In this document: positions 61,730 through 64,000 of the stretch, one piece after another | Layout: the number at the start of each line of letters is the position of its first letter | How positions within the stretch are numbered: position 1 is the first letter of the stretch | NCBI GenBank assembly: GCA_027605045.1 | Contig: JAQFWX010000126.1 | Span: 35,658 to 99,657 of the forward strand | From: Phallus indusiatus | Lineage: Eukaryota; Basidiomycota; Agaricomycetes; Phallales; Phallaceae | Length of the DNA: 64,000 nt | Direction of reading: 5' to 3' | Position numbers and translations under genes: made by a program | The notes under the pieces: generated by a model | The model's database searches: none | Seen by the model: only the letters and a program-made list of their open reading frames with translations | Told to the model about the DNA's origin: nothing

Positions 61730-63585
61730 ATGGCTCGTGTTCCCTTCATAGGACGCTTATTCTTGTAAGTATTATATAGGGAAATACTGAATCATTTTGA
61801 TGTGCTTCCATGCTAGACGAGAATATACGTCGTTACTTCTAGGATTACTTCTTGTTATACTAGAAGGCATCATCCGGATCGTCACCATCGCACTTCCCGC
61901 CCCAGTTCTCTTATGGTTTCATGACTATTCTCGTGAACTTTTCAATGCCTTGGACGTCAATTCTCTTCCCCGAGTATCGAAAAAAGAGAGGTCCCACATA
62001 GAACGTATCAGGAGTGCTGCTGATTTCGAGGCGCTTTGCTCTGTGTATGGTTATCATCCAGAGGAGCATATCGTCCGAACTCGCGACGGCTACATGCTGG
62101 GGATTCATCGAATTCCTAATAAAATAAACGAGAAGCTCGATACTAGTTCGAGAGGAGGCCAAGTTGGGAAACCCGTTGTATACTTACATCACGGTATTTT
62201 CTTTTTGTTTTTACACCAGACTTTGTCCTTAGTTGTTTTAATTAGGTCTGCTCATGAATAGTGAAGTTTGGGTTTGCTTGACATCCGAAGAACGAGCTCT
62301 ACCATTTGTTCTTGTAGAAAAGGGCTACGACGTTTGGGTTAGCGGCCAGTCACATAAATTCTCCATAAACTTTTTTAATGTAATGCAGCTAGGGAACAAC
62401 CGAGGAAACAAATACTCAAAGAAGCATTTGACACAAGCCTTCCTCGGCTGCATTTTGGGACTTCTCGTTGGATGACCTATCTATGTATGACATTCCCGAC
62501 ACAATTGAGTATATCCTGGAGACGACGCAAGCAAAGACACTCAGTTACATTGGTTTTAGCCAAGGAACTGCTCAAGCATTGCCGCTTTGAGTGTACATCC
62601 TTCGTTGAATAAAAAAGTCAACCTGTTTGTTGCTTTGGCACCAGCTATGAGTCCCAAGGGTATTTGGTATATTTGCGATTCATTTAGGCATGTGACTGAC
62701 ACCTGTTGATAAAGGTCTAGCTCCACCCTTGGTAGATGCTCTCATGAAAGCATCACCTTCACTGGTATTTCTCTTCTTTGGTAGACGCTCCATTCTTTCA
62801 TCGGCAGCAATGTGGCAATCAGTGTTATGTACGGCATTCATATGCCTTATGCCTCAGATGCGCACCAGTTCCGCTAATTTCCAATCCCAGATCCTCCCAT
62901 CTTTGTTTCTGTCATCGATAATTCACTCTCTTGGTTGTTTCGATGGCAAGGAAAGAACATTTCGCAAAGTCAAAAACTAGCGGCTTATGCTCATCTTTAT
63001 TCCTTTGCCTCTGTCAAATCTGTCGTTCATTGGTTCCAAATTATGCGAAGTGGGAGTTCTTAATGTGCATTCCTCTTCTATTTCAGGAGTTTTGAACGAT
63101 GCTTTTCTTAACATTCATTGATAGGTACGACGATGAAGCTCCTGGCATGCTTTATCATACAAATTTCTTTTACCGTCCCGCAAGGTGCATTGGACTTCCA
63201 GTGTTATCTATGTATTGTCTGACACCTGCACAGTTTCCGACTAAAAATATTCAACACCAATATTGCTATTGTACGGAGAGAGTGACAGTCTTGTTCATAT
63301 AGAATCGATGCTGTCAGAGCTTCCGGATCATACCGTTGCAAAAGGGTGAATATTTTTTCAGAAATACGATCTTTGCTACAGCTTACTCTATTTTCCGAGA
63401 TTCCCAAATATGAACACGTTGATATTCTTTGGGGGAAAGATATAGACAAGCTCGTATTCCCCGAAGTTTTACGAGCTCTTGAAAAGTTCTCCTTACCTGT
63501 AAATTCCTCTGATATCGCTATGGATACCGTCGTCCAAGAACACAACTCCATATCTGCAAAGACGGTAAAGACAAAGGTAAACTAA
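61730..63585 (+). pseudogene. Sterol esterase/acid lipase family gene with several indels (pseudogene or assembly errors)
   Basis: Exons from 61730-61764 and 61817-62193 start with a membrane helix (SLLLGLLLVILEGIIRIVTI), then EEHIVRTRDGYMLGIHRIP, GKPVVYLHHGLLMNSEVWV and GNNRGNKYSKKH. The nucleophile elbow GFSQGTAQA, APAMSPKG, LFLFFGRRSILSS, LSWLFRWQGKNIS, LYSFASVKSVVHWFQIMRSG, the Asp-bearing LLLYGESDSLV and the His-bearing YEHVDILWGKDIDKLVFPEV follow. All belong to the Tgl1/Yeh/LIPA lipase family. Frame breaks occur near 62431 (two bases short in an AC run), 62579 (one T), 63053-63056 (splice donor damaged) and 63253 (one A). Ser, Asp and His of the triad are all still encoded. Unedited, the protein stops at 62475. 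Confidence 0.75.
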
Positions 63586-64000
63586 TTGTGCATAGATTGT
63601 TACGCCTCTGCTCACTTCTCTATTCAGGCCTCATCGTCGAAGCACCGGAGGCGGCAATCCATCTGGTAGTTCTCATTGCAAACGCGCGGACATCCGAGTC
63701 GGTGCTCCATTTTTCACCGCATACTTTACCATCATGGAATAATAATTGTACACTACTGACACTTCAGACTCTAAAATCCAGGATAATACACTACGAAGAT
63801 TTTATGAACAGCAGGCTATATTTTAAAGAATATGATTTATACAAAAAACGATCGCCATGTCTCCGGGAACTGCCACTCTCAAGTTACAGAAATCCTAGGA
63901 GCATCAATACGAGTGGGATGATAGCTCCAGCGGTCATTTTCTTGTCGCCGCCATTTGTTGGGGCGGCTGAAGGTGCAGAGCTTTGACCTGCGCTGCTGGG
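63586..64000 (+). other. Right edge, possible last exon of lipase gene
   Basis: After a possible 53-nt intron (63576-63628, GTAAAC...CAG), a short Ser/Gly/Arg-rich frame (GGGNPSGSSHCKRAD) could be the lipase C-terminus. A 132-codon frame (63588-63986) overlaps it without known domains. Not resolved. Confidence 0.3.

Overview
The window is nuclear DNA of a filamentous basidiomycete, most likely an Agaricomycete. Genes are compact and intron-dense, with introns mostly 50-65 nt, GT-AG ends and CTAAC-like branch points. The gene set is fungal: a dye-decolorizing peroxidase, HET-C, Rrm4, Fus3/Kss1-type MAP kinases, and F-box/LRR proteins. No bacterial operons, CRISPR arrays, rRNA genes or intact tRNA genes were seen. 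Gene models were built by hand-splicing. Wherever exon lengths are given they sum to a multiple of three, except where a frameshift is stated.

Left part (1-12.7 kb): the C-terminal end of ribosome-biogenesis factor NOC4, a Sos7-like kinetochore protein, a small conserved protein, a first Fus3/Kss1-type MAP kinase, a secreted DyP peroxidase, the spindle-checkpoint protein Mad3, and a tandem CCCH zinc-finger protein. At 12.7-16.5 kb there is an AT-rich gene desert. It holds a 2,397-bp element with perfect 27-bp terminal inverted repeats and a TATTCT target duplication.

Middle (16.5-40.2 kb): a candidate seven-helix receptor, a Ser-rich orphan, a BTB plus CAP-Gly protein, an MFS transporter with 9- and 13-nt microexons, a mitochondrial pyruvate dehydrogenase kinase, an Rrm4-type endosomal mRNA-transport protein with three RRMs and three MLLE modules, and HET-C, which has a 6-nt microexon.

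Right part (40-64 kb): a second, canonical Fus3/Kss1 MAP kinase divergent from HET-C, a G3BP-like NTF2/RRM protein, guanine deaminase divergent from RAD52, an ACS-family permease, an expansin-like DPBB secreted protein, two F-box/LRR paralogues, a Pro/Gln-rich protein with a homeodomain-like segment, and a sterol esterase/lipase. From 39.3 kb rightwards several genes carry small frameshifts. Nearly all are explained by missing bases in short homopolymers or dinucleotide runs, whereas the 13 genes to the left are frame-perfect. This looks more like assembly indels than gene decay.

Functional threads: two signalling kinases of the mating/filamentation type, two kinetochore/checkpoint proteins within 9 kb, RNA-fate proteins (CCCH, Rrm4, G3BP-like), and lignocellulose or aromatic-related secreted proteins (DyP, expansin-like).
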